Below the pieces are notes generated by a model. That model ran no database searches, was not told the origin of the DNA, and saw only the letters and a list, made by a program, of their open reading frames with translations. A program made the translations under genes and the position numbers. Of a stretch of DNA of 64,000 bases, positions 10,101 to 16,534 are shown piece after piece; within the stretch, counting starts at the first letter, position 1, and every line of letters begins with the position of its first letter. Origin of the DNA: Clostridia bacterium (lineage in GTDB: Bacteria > Bacillota > Clostridia > Oscillospirales > CAG-272); assembly GCA_017399145.1 (NCBI GenBank), contig JAFQEG010000015.1, positions 17,040-81,039 of the forward strand, read 5' to 3'.

Positions 10101-10649
10101 ATTTTCAAGCAAAGAAGTCCACAAAGAATCGAAGCTGGGATTGTGCAACACCTTTAATGCCATTTCATAATCGGTTTTAATATTAATTTCAATTCCTGCT
10201 TTTTCCAAAGCTGCTCTTGTCTCTTGTTGTATAACATATGCCATATCTTTGACATCATTTATTGTATACCTTCCCTTAAGTACAACAGGAAACGATTTGC
10301 GATTTTTACGATATTCTGCAACTTCATATTTTAACTGCTGGTCAGCTATTGATTTTAAAAAATCCGAAATTTCTTCTAACGGATCACACAATAAATGTTT
10401 GATTACAGAAGTAGAATGGCTCTTTCCTGTTCCATATGTTCCCTGTATCCATATTGATTTTCTATCATTCAAATTGGTAGAAATCGGTGCAGTAAAGGCA
10501 CGAATAATTTTTTTCAAATTTGTTTCAAACTGAGAATTAGTTATAAATGATTTCCACGAATCAGGACGTTCCTGTGTCATATTAAATGTGTCATCAAAAT
10601 TCGGTCTTACTCCAATGATATCACTATATTTGGCATTAAAATTAATCAT
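7137..10649 (-). CDS. brxC: BREX P-loop ATPase BrxC/PglY
   Basis: Large ATPase of about 1170 residues. From the ATG at 10649 the Walker A motif GTYGTGKS is at 70-77, and a Walker B-like LLIVWDEFTSLL is at 247-258. The length, the very early P-loop and the sequence around RKSIWIQGTYGTGKSH are typical of BREX BrxC/PglY. The ATG overlaps the stop of the small zinc-protein gene as ATGA, suggesting translational coupling. A GTG at 10664 with AAGGA six bases upstream is an alternative start adding five residues. The gene precedes pglZ by 14 bases. BrxC is thought to be an ATP-dependent core subunit of the BREX complex. The C-terminal 60 residues are Ser/Pro-rich and then helical. Confidence 0.88.
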   Translation of the reverse strand: MINFNAKYSDIIGVRPNFDDTFNMTQERPDSWKSFITNSQFETNLKKIIRAFTAPISTNLNDRKSIWIQGTYGTGKSHSTSVIKHLLCDPLEEISDFLKSIADQQLKYEVAEYRKNRKSFPVVLKGRYTINDVKDMAYVIQQETRAALEKAGIEINIKTDYEMALKVLHNPSFDSLWTSLLENELKIYCHSKSDIETRLKSYDREILGIIDEKFKNDTGASFGTSSIVNWLKDVKNQLVEKNICDTLLIVWDEFTSLLSGAECRSILNTVQDIAELSKALDEKGNPEGIYIVLVTHKTFEQTDAYKLKDAEERKLALDRFITCSYEMQPNTTYHILSSTLDRKDDVRLKQLVDERITNCLEVLTLIDRISENTIGNVEEIKNKIISLYPFHPYTAYLSTFVSRQLGASERSVFNFLNDETVGFKKFIENDVKEEPFLAPNSIWDFFLKINNDTASSGSKLNEIINKYNMHYDEVKKKGILFLNVFKTVLLLNTLNSVVSTGEDSNERSLVVPNIKNIKECFSGIYSCDQIDDALEYLDSSNVVIKSPDGIFEVSTSSISQDDMNNYKNKNYQFFNEITKCFDTFPMSIDALKRKVTKNNNRTMRSVQLLPLSCILKNTQIETQLNSKIAEKHVIYVAMFFAHGSCESLKGISPEERGAEDIKQCISMLSKRPEYSNVVFCYVENPINELDFNRFIESYSRSEIIEKSSIEEAKAERQKANGRIKKWVEYIINEGEIFVSFRGSNDIVGVNVLASKICDQYIPFVFSNGLDTLKTANRDAIWEVKTAKAAIEAFLYQETRDDIEQRLTGGLVTNLKCLLKDENGNYIFDNNMNLLPDAPESHPIVKLIKAVEKELTTSAISPLIDLTNKLAFLFEAPYGYYGNPISYAAVSIAMKQFVDKVFVANAGTKIDKTVMKDVVEALFKYRQTGKKSDKLSIRFSSAEELELIEILNGIFETKEPGLIHLKWSIRKKFTEICQFPLWALKYLDENQKIEFNKAIDEMFVFTIDSDESINQNKICSLLKKIQNFKMDFTLAYSKVKDGKIDLLSKFIEITLKQYKLDSVNTEEYKVFIKQHIQDEISLWKENDVEMQIVKCYTQKITHDDPVIPVDGPQNDLSSTLPAESASSSFTVDEIIEVVNNSKKSADGYKNIIIELIKKHPSILSDVQELIK

Positions 10650-10843
10650 ATGAATAAAGTACACCCCTCTTCCTTGAATTGTTCGATTTTTTCCATTAAA
10701 GCTTCCACACTAGTATCTAAGTATTTTGCTAAGCATTCTAAACAGAAAAACTCTTTCGTATGCTTAGAAATAAGTTTTTTGTTTAGTGCTATAGTGTCTT
10801 TATTAACGAGTGCTCCACATCTTTCACAATTTATTTTTTTCAT
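10646..10843 (-). CDS. Small zinc-binding protein in BREX operon
   Basis: Protein of 65 residues with two CxxC pairs, CERC (5-8) and CLEC (about 34-37), separated by a basic helix-like segment; this is a likely zinc ribbon. The C-terminus is acidic (EALMEKIEQFKEEG). It is not a chance frame: its ATG overlaps the brxP stop as ATGA and its own stop overlaps the brxC ATG in the same way, so three genes are joined by four-base overlaps. No function can be assigned. A small adaptor between BrxP and BrxC or a nucleic-acid-binding accessory are possibilities. It could be missed by automatic annotation because of its size. Confidence 0.75.
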   Translation of the reverse strand: MKKINCERCGALVNKDTIALNKKLISKHTKEFFCLECLAKYLDTSVEALMEKIEQFKEEGCTLFI

Positions 10844-13245
10844 AACGAATCAACCATCATAGACAACACTTCTTCTGAATTTAGCCCTTCATTAAGTTTT
10901 ATGTTGTCAAGACCTCCTTGTAATTCTGCAGTCAAAAATCCTTTTTCAGTCAAACCTCTTAATATCATATGGAATCTTTCCAATGACAAGTTAAACACGG
11001 TTCCTGGACCATTCAGTGCAGGAGAATTATAAATTTCACTCACCGTGAAAGCTGTTCTATTCTCTTTTTCTGCAATCAAATACAACAAATATGCAATTGC
11101 AATATCAGATACATTGTCCGTTCCCACTTTTCTAGTCAATCTCTCACGCTTTGTATGAGAAATAACTCCCATTTTTAGCGAATAATCGGAAAAGTCCACA
11201 TCTTCTATTGAACAACCAAATGGTGAGTTATCAAACATGTTCAAAAGTGCACCTGCTGGATTTCCTAATGTCGCTTCAGATATATCTGGATATCTATACT
11301 GTAACATAGTTATCAAATCAGATTTGCTATAATCGTTTAAAATAGTTAAATCCTGAACATAGCATTCAACAGCAGCTGAATTAAAACAAAGATTGATCCA
11401 TATTATTTGCCATGCCAAATATGTCTTTTTAGAATGCAATTTTTGAACTATCAAACCTAATTTGGAAAGCTTTTTATCTTTCAAATCAATGATTCTAGCA
11501 TCTCTTAACCAGTTAATCGCTGCTGGGATCATTTTGGGTCCAAGTCCAGGATATTCAATAAACCACTCATCTCCTGTTTGCAACAAATCATTCACCCAGT
11601 CTTCTTTTAATCCGAAAGTCGAATATCTATCGACTCCGGAAGTTCTAACATTCTTTGCACTCATTCCAATTCCTCCTTCAGATACACGCCTTCTACTTCC
11701 TACAATGCATCCATATGAATTCACTTCATAACATTTGTGACAATGTACGCACATTAAAGGATTTATAGAAAGTTCCCCTTTTCTTATTGTTAATGCCCCC
11801 GTAGGACAATCAGCTTCACAAACGCCACATCTTTCACAATATGCTGTTTTCATCAAAACTTTGTTCATATAGCTAGTTAAATGCAATTTTCCACTAGTTC
11901 CAAGCATTTTAACTTTTAATTTTTCTTCTGATTCTTCAACCGAAAACTTAATAATATCGTCTTCGTATTTTATAGTTCCACTGTAATTACCATCACCATT
12001 ATTACTCATCACGAAAGAACCTATCGTGTTTATCCAAACCTTCCAGTCTTGTTTGGGATTATGTATCACACACTCATATGTTGGCTCTTTCTTAAGCACA
12101 TCCATCCTTGTGTCATCCTGCTCAAGCCCTTTTCCTCCAGCATTCTTTTTCCAGTTTCCGGAACTAATGTAATCGTCTATTCTAGACTTGTCTTTTATAC
12201 CTATTTTCTCCGCCATTTTTTCAACAACTGCAATGAATGGTCGAGAAATATTAGGATACAAAACATTTATTAGATATTCAGACCACGATGATGCAAATGG
12301 ACAAATATTACAACCTATTCGTGTTAATCCTTTTGTGTATCCATCATTAATCTTAACTTTACCTCTGCATATTATGTAAAGATACACCTCCGTATCATTC
12401 CAATTAAAAATTGGCCTACAGTTGATTAGATTGACATGTTTTACTCCTATGCCAACCCTATCATATTGTTCACGTTTGTTACTTTCTCCTGCTCTGACTC
12501 CCTCGAATACAACGCATTTAGGCTGTTTTTTTGTTTTAAGCTCATCTTTTAAAGTCCTGGCAAACAACGAGGTTTTTCTTACTTTACAGCACCACCTATT
12601 CATTCTGCTTGGTGGTCCATACTTTTCCCATTGCTCAATTATTGGATATTCTGATTCACATTTAACCAATTTAAACTCGGGATATAAACTTCCATATTTT
12701 TCAGTTGTTCTCTCAACTGTTTCATAAGTACATGGTAATTCCATACCCGTGTCTGTATAAAACGCTGTATATTTCTGTGGGGGAATAACTCTAGTTACCA
12801 AATCTAATACAACTTGTGAATCCTTTCCTCCACTAAAAGCTACTGCAATAGCATCAACTTTGTTAAAGTAATGTTGATATTGCTCATTGATAAAATCCAT
12901 TGCCTCGTTCTCAATGACGCATAGTTGCTTTTCGTTAATTAAGCGAAGCCTATTAATATTTATAGGTATTAACCTTTCAAATACAAATTCTTTCGGATAA
13001 ACAATTTGTGGTTTATGGTACAAATCTCCACCCTTCGCTTCAAAAATCACTATTCCGTTATAGTAATATTTTCTGTCGCAGCACCAACATATAGGTACAT
13101 TTTCATTATCATACAAATATCGATCAATTCCTAAGATTCTTAACTCATCAGTATATACAATTCTCGGATCGTTAAGCGCATCTTGTTCATCTGCTGACTC
13201 TACTAATTTTACCAAATTATAATCTTCCCAAACAACCTTAAACAT
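10840..13245 (-). CDS. brxP: BREX type 4 protein BrxP: PP-loop PAPS-reductase/DndC-like with two 4Fe-4S motifs
   Basis: Protein of 801 residues. A Cys pair (CWCC, 53-56) precedes the PP-loop pyrophosphatase motif SGGKDS (138-143), as in PAPS reductase and DndC. Cysteines at 219-220 and 312/315 (CNIC) could hold the DndC-type Fe-S cluster. Residues 470-513 form a ferredoxin-like region: CERCGVCEADCP followed by CVHCHKC and a further Cys, enough for two 4Fe-4S clusters. Residues from about 540 (YSTFGLKEDW onward) resemble DUF4007, a domain seen beside PAPS-reductase-like proteins. PP-loop enzymes of this group activate a substrate with ATP for sulfur chemistry, and BrxP defines BREX type 4. RBS GAGGG; own promoter at 13275-13303. 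First gene of the operon. Confidence 0.88.
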   Translation of the reverse strand: MFKVVWEDYNLVKLVESADEQDALNDPRIVYTDELRILGIDRYLYDNENVPICWCCDRKYYYNGIVIFEAKGGDLYHKPQIVYPKEFVFERLIPININRLRLINEKQLCVIENEAMDFINEQYQHYFNKVDAIAVAFSGGKDSQVVLDLVTRVIPPQKYTAFYTDTGMELPCTYETVERTTEKYGSLYPEFKLVKCESEYPIIEQWEKYGPPSRMNRWCCKVRKTSLFARTLKDELKTKKQPKCVVFEGVRAGESNKREQYDRVGIGVKHVNLINCRPIFNWNDTEVYLYIICRGKVKINDGYTKGLTRIGCNICPFASSWSEYLINVLYPNISRPFIAVVEKMAEKIGIKDKSRIDDYISSGNWKKNAGGKGLEQDDTRMDVLKKEPTYECVIHNPKQDWKVWINTIGSFVMSNNGDGNYSGTIKYEDDIIKFSVEESEEKLKVKMLGTSGKLHLTSYMNKVLMKTAYCERCGVCEADCPTGALTIRKGELSINPLMCVHCHKCYEVNSYGCIVGSRRRVSEGGIGMSAKNVRTSGVDRYSTFGLKEDWVNDLLQTGDEWFIEYPGLGPKMIPAAINWLRDARIIDLKDKKLSKLGLIVQKLHSKKTYLAWQIIWINLCFNSAAVECYVQDLTILNDYSKSDLITMLQYRYPDISEATLGNPAGALLNMFDNSPFGCSIEDVDFSDYSLKMGVISHTKRERLTRKVGTDNVSDIAIAYLLYLIAEKENRTAFTVSEIYNSPALNGPGTVFNLSLERFHMILRGLTEKGFLTAELQGGLDNIKLNEGLNSEEVLSMMVDSL

Positions 13246-13274
13246 TATTATCCCTCATAATAAAAATATATAAT

Positions 13275-13303
13275 ATTATAACACGCAATGGAGATAAAAA
13301 CAA
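13275..13303 (-). promoter_or_regulatory. Sigma-A promoter for the brxP operon
   Basis: Read on the minus strand: -35 TTGTTT (13303-13298), 17-base spacer, -10 TATAAT (13280-13275). Transcription would begin about 25 bases before the brxP ATG at 13245. The placement means the BREX genes can be expressed independently of the CHC2 gene upstream. Confidence 0.6.
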
Positions 13304-13338
13304 GCATTATGTATTTTTTTGATAAATAATGTTATATT

Positions 13339-13704
13339 TTATCCTTGTCCTAGTAAGTGACGAATGATTCTTTTACGTGCTAGCAACTGATCCTCTTCTA
13401 TTTTTATCGTAAAATTAATGCCCAATGAGCGCGCATTCTCAATTCTAAACTCAAATAATTCCAAAAGTAAATTTCTAAAATCGTTAATTGTATCTCGCTT
13501 ATAACAAAAATAGCAACAAAAAGTATTACTGTCTTCAAATACTGTCAATCTGTTCTCCCTGTTGCAAAATGGGCATCTACCTATATATCGTGTTCCCTCT
13601 TTAGAAAGCTTGATGAATTTTGAAACATATTCAACCAAACTTTTGTTCTCTGGGAATTCCATAATTTCCTTGTATATTATTTCTCGTGTTTGGTCCATAA
13701 ACAA
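13339..13704 (-). CDS. CHC2-type zinc-finger (DnaG-like) protein
   Basis: Protein of 121 residues. The segment from LVEYVSKFIKLSKEG through CPFCNREN to FCCYFCYKRD (about 23-70) follows the DnaG primase zinc domain layout: helix, beta-strand, CPxC, about 20 residues, CxxC, then a helix. A Cys replaces the usual His of CHC2. No TOPRIM or primase catalytic domain follows; the last 40 residues are basic and helical (LLARKRIIRHLLG). A clear GGAGG site precedes the ATG and a promoter lies at 13728-13756. It is separated from brxP by 93 bases that include the brxP promoter, so it may be a regulator or DNA-binding accessory of the island. Function not known. Confidence 0.7.
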   Translation of the reverse strand: MFMDQTREIIYKEIMEFPENKSLVEYVSKFIKLSKEGTRYIGRCPFCNRENRLTVFEDSNTFCCYFCYKRDTINDFRNLLLELFEFRIENARSLGINFTIKIEEDQLLARKRIIRHLLGQG

Positions 13705-13727
13705 CCTCCAAAAGTATATTCAGATTA

Positions 13728-13756
13728 ATTATAACACATCGTAATCTTTCTTGCAA
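13728..13756 (-). promoter_or_regulatory. Sigma-A promoter of the CHC2 gene
   Basis: Minus strand: -35 TTGCAA (13756-13751), 17-base spacer, -10 TATAAT (13733-13728), ending 24 bases before the ATG at 13704. It lies just outside the left end of the recombinase element. Confidence 0.65.
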
Positions 13757-13764
13757 TATTGAGG

Positions 13765-13924
13765 TGTACCAAAAATACGACATTTAGTTTTTGATTTGAT
13801 TTTCGTGCTTATATCTTTGTTTTGCATAGCAAAAGTTGGTGGTTGGGAGGTGCATTTTGGGTGGAATTTGGAGAAATTTGTGAGAAAGTTGGTTAGAAAA
13901 TTATGATGTACCAAAAGTGCGACA
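13765..13924. repeat. Two 18-base direct repeats before the recombinase
   Basis: TGTACCAAAAATACGACA at 13765-13782 recurs as TGTACCAAAAGTGCGACA at 13907-13924 (16 of 18 identical, 142 bases apart). One copy is at the element's left edge and the other is nine bases before the -35 box of the recombinase promoter. They may be recombinase binding sites or half-sites of an attachment site. Confidence 0.6.
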
Positions 13925-13932
13925 GTTTGGGG

Positions 13933-13961
13933 TTGCAATTGTTGGGAATGTATGTTACAAT
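13933..13961 (+). promoter_or_regulatory. Promoter of the recombinase gene
   Basis: -35 TTGCAA (13933-13938), 17-base spacer, -10 TACAAT (13956-13961). It lies immediately downstream of a possible recombinase-binding repeat, so autoregulation is plausible. Confidence 0.5.
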
Positions 13962-13989
13962 CAGGACACCTTGGAAGGGGGGTGGAAAG

Positions 13990-15657
13990 ATGAGAGGTGT
14001 TATTTATGCGAGGTACTCCTCGGACAATCAGCGAGAGGAGTCGATTGAGGGGCAGATTCGTGAGAATACTGCTTATGCTGAGAGGAATGGTATTACCATT
14101 GTTGGGCATTACATTGACAGGGCTTATTCGGCTAAGACTGACAATCGTCCTGAGTTTCAGCGAATGATTAAGGACAGTGCAAGGTGTGGCTTTGATGTTA
14201 TCATTGTGTGGAAGCTTGACAGGTTTGCTCGCAATCGTTATGATTCGGCAAGATACAAGATGCTTCTTAAAAAGAATGATGTGCGTGTTATATCGGCAAC
14301 TGAGGCGATTTCGCAAGGTGCTGAGGGAATTATTCTTGAGGCTGTGCTTGAGGGAATGGCTGAGTACTACTCTGCTGACCTTTCAGAAAAGGTTTCAAGA
14401 GGTATGAAGGAAAATGCTCTCAAATGCGTTTACAATGGTGGAATTGTTCCTCTTGGCTTCAAGATTGATGAGGAACGGCATTATCAAATTGATCCTGAAA
14501 CTGCTCCTATCATTGTGGAGATTTTTACGAGGTATGATAATGGCGACAGAATGGTTGACATTATTGACGACCTAAACAGGCGTGGCATCAAAAATGGTGT
14601 TGGGCGACCATTTAATCGCAACTCTATTGGGAGCATTATCAAGAACAGGCACTACATTGGTGAATACTTTCATGGTGATGTTGTTATTCCTGATGCTTTT
14701 CCTGCTTTAATTAACTATGAGTTATTTGACAGGGTTAATAAAAAGCACGAAAGAAACCACAAAATTGCAGGGAGATTCCGTGCTAAGGAGAAGTATATTC
14801 TTGGCACTAAATTATTCTGTGGCAAGTGCAAGGCAATGATGCACGGAGATTGTGCTAAAAAGAGCAACGGAACGGTTTATCGCTATTACAGGTGCTACAA
14901 TAAAAAGGAACGCTTATGCGACAAGAAGGCTGTAAAAAAATCTTGGATTGAGGATCTTGTTATTGGCAAGATTATGGAGCTACTCATGGATGATGCAATG
15001 CTTAACAAGATTGCCGATTCAATTATGGACCTATACAAGTGCGATGAGAATGCTATCGCTGTTTTAGAGGGGCAATTAAGAGGAACGCAAAGGTCTATTG
15101 ACAATCTTGTAAGGGCTATTGAAAGAGGCGTTGTTACAAGCTCTACACAAGCTCGACTTGAGGAGCTTGAAGAGGACGCCAAAAGGTTGCAAAGTGCTAT
15201 TCGTGAGGAAGAAGCAAGGCGACCTAAGCTTACCAAGGAGTTTATTCTCTTCACTCTTCAAAAGTATAAGAGCTTAGACCTGACAAGCCTTAGAAATCGT
15301 GAGAAATTGGTTGATTCTTTAGTCAACTGCATTATTCTCTACGACGACAAAATCGTAATCACCTTCAACTACGAAAATGAATCAGTAACAATAAAAACTA
15401 CCGAGGAAATTTCCTCGGTAGAAATACATAGTTCGGTTTCCAAGCAAACAAGGTCGGCTTTGAAATCCAAATTTGGCACCCTGGTAAGTGTCTTTTTTAT
15501 TAATTTTCGAGCTCAAAGATTTTTTCTATTGTTGTGGCTATTTGCTCTGTGTGAAGCCATCTGCCCTTTTCGCCGTACAACAATCTTTTTGCCAAATCGC
15601 CAGAGCCACACCAGGTTGTCATCAAGATACCGTTTATATGTCCTTTATCGTTTTTAA
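13990..15657 (+). CDS. Large serine recombinase
   Basis: The ATG at 13990, with AAGGGGGGTGG just upstream, is preferred to an earlier in-frame ATG at 13903. The N-terminus MRGVIYARYSSDNQ carries the resolvase/invertase catalytic Ser, followed by SIEGQIREN, the VIIVWKLDRFARNR segment and the rest of the catalytic core to about residue 150. A recombinase domain and a zinc ribbon (CGKCKAMMHGDCAKK ... YYRCYNKKERLCDKK) follow, then a coiled-coil region (about 350-440). These enzymes integrate and excise elements between att sites. The last 55-60 codons (after about 15484) lie outside the presumed element and overlap the opposite-strand GH20 gene, so the native C-terminus is probably altered by insertion. 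Likely active otherwise. Confidence 0.85.
   Translation: MRGVIYARYSSDNQREESIEGQIRENTAYAERNGITIVGHYIDRAYSAKTDNRPEFQRMIKDSARCGFDVIIVWKLDRFARNRYDSARYKMLLKKNDVRVISATEAISQGAEGIILEAVLEGMAEYYSADLSEKVSRGMKENALKCVYNGGIVPLGFKIDEERHYQIDPETAPIIVEIFTRYDNGDRMVDIIDDLNRRGIKNGVGRPFNRNSIGSIIKNRHYIGEYFHGDVVIPDAFPALINYELFDRVNKKHERNHKIAGRFRAKEKYILGTKLFCGKCKAMMHGDCAKKSNGTVYRYYRCYNKKERLCDKKAVKKSWIEDLVIGKIMELLMDDAMLNKIADSIMDLYKCDENAIAVLEGQLRGTQRSIDNLVRAIERGVVTSSTQARLEELEEDAKRLQSAIREEEARRPKLTKEFILFTLQKYKSLDLTSLRNREKLVDSLVNCIILYDDKIVITFNYENESVTIKTTEEISSVEIHSSVSKQTRSALKSKFGTLVSVFFINFRAQRFFLLLWLFALCEAICPFRRTTIFLPNRQSHTRLSSRYRLYVLYRF
15398..15421 (-). terminator. 24-base perfect palindrome, terminator-like for the leftward GH20 operon
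   Basis: A perfect dyad with 12-base arms (CTACCGAGGAAA and its complement). On the minus strand it is followed by TTTTTAT, the layout of an intrinsic terminator for genes running left from the GH20 gene. It lies inside the 3' part of the recombinase reading frame. Confidence 0.5.
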
Positions 15658-16522
15658 TTGCATAATCCAAGAATGCTTCAAGATTATTCATATCTCTCCA
15701 AGGGCTTACCATTATTTTGAAGCCCTTATTTGCAAAAATATCTATTGATGGATATTTTTCGTATTTATCATAATGCCAATCACATACGACAATGTCCTTA
15801 GAAAGCATATCGATAGCGCTATCACTACCATTATCAGAGGCTTCCCATCTGTTATAGCCTGTTTCCTCGGTTGAAAGAAGTCTATCTCCCCAAATAAGTG
15901 TTACTCCGCCTCGTTTCTTTACGTGTTCATTAAGGGAATTTATCCAGCTTGAGATTAATTCTGCTCTTGTCTTTTTTGAGCATTCAGGACATAGCCCTGC
16001 ATTGAATACCTCGTCACAACCGATATGTATCATATCTGCTTCGAATACGTCCATTAGCTCATCTAGTAGCTCGCATACAACTGCTTTTGCTCCTCTACTA
16101 CTTAGACATATACTCCGAGAATAAAGAATTTCCTTTGTATCGCACTGCTCGTCAAAGCTGGGATACGCACGTAAAAGTCCATCATTTATATCTGCTAAAA
16201 CCTGATTATGTCCGTGTAGTATGCCGTCAGTTGGCTCATTAGGGAAACCAGATTGATGTCCTATTAGGTTCATCTTGGGCACTAATTTAATATTGTTCTT
16301 TCTACATACTGCTAGAAGTCTTTTTACATCATCAAAGGACAGTGGGTCATATCCCCACACCTCAGGGTGATGCTTAAATTGATAGCGATATCTTACCTGC
16401 ATAACTATCATATTAAAGCCACGAGGTGCCAAATATTCATCAATGAATTTTATAACGTCATCTATTTCCTCACTAAGTGGTGCTGTTAAGACTATACCTT
16501 TAGTTTTCCAAGAAAATTTCAT
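15500..16522 (-). CDS. Glycoside hydrolase family 20-like beta-N-acetylhexosaminidase
   Basis: Protein of 340 residues without a signal peptide, so probably cytoplasmic. The segment MIHIGCDEVF contains the GH20 catalytic Asp-Glu pair (HxGxDE). The KLVPKMNLIGHQ strand, the LIWGDRLLS strand and a late Trp (TTWCGSGD) fit the GH20 TIM barrel. It would remove terminal GlcNAc or GalNAc from imported oligosaccharides. The protein is only the catalytic barrel, lacking the usual N-terminal domain. It lies 12 bases downstream of a DMT-type transporter gene in the same direction, so the two form an operon. A good GGAGTAAATT site precedes the ATG. The exact sugar is not determined by sequence. Confidence 0.8.
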   Translation of the reverse strand: MKFSWKTKGIVLTAPLSEEIDDVIKFIDEYLAPRGFNMIVMQVRYRYQFKHHPEVWGYDPLSFDDVKRLLAVCRKNNIKLVPKMNLIGHQSGFPNEPTDGILHGHNQVLADINDGLLRAYPSFDEQCDTKEILYSRSICLSSRGAKAVVCELLDELMDVFEADMIHIGCDEVFNAGLCPECSKKTRAELISSWINSLNEHVKKRGGVTLIWGDRLLSTEETGYNRWEASDNGSDSAIDMLSKDIVVCDWHYDKYEKYPSIDIFANKGFKIMVSPWRDMNNLEAFLDYAIKNDKGHINGILMTTWCGSGDLAKRLLYGEKGRWLHTEQIATTIEKIFELEN

Positions 16523-16534
16523 AATTTACTCCTA

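Larger units (their letters stand above)
13763..15484 (+). mobile_element. Solo serine-recombinase element (probable boundaries)
   Basis: About 1.7 kb containing one large serine recombinase gene and nothing else. The left boundary reads GGTGTACCAAA at 13763-13774. The right boundary, read on the opposite strand from 15484, is GGGTGCCAAAT, an imperfect inverted match. Past the right end the recombinase frame runs into the GH20 neighbour. Low-GC anaerobes often carry lone recombinase genes whose last codons read through the element end (FGTP-like tail; here KFGTLV). Boundaries are approximate and the target duplication is not resolved. Confidence 0.45.

Noticed and set aside
1-13245. A complete Dnd or Ssp phosphorothioation system
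   Set aside because: No DndD, DndE, SspB, SspC or SspE could be recognised in the window; only DndA-, DndB- and DndC-like parts are present, within BREX type 4.
1-13704. BREX type 1 or type 2
   Set aside because: No PglX methyltransferase and no brxA/brxB in view; the BrxP gene points to type 4.
13903-13989. Earlier start of the recombinase
   Set aside because: It would begin inside the repeat, precede the promoter -35 box and has no ribosome binding site; ATG at 13990 has a strong one.
13729-14316. 195-codon frame opposite the recombinase
   Set aside because: It is antisense to conserved catalytic codons of the recombinase and has a low-complexity translation.
15484-15657. C-terminal extension of the recombinase as a genuine domain
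   Set aside because: The bases are the antisense of the end of the GH20 gene, so this tail is most likely read-through beyond the element end.
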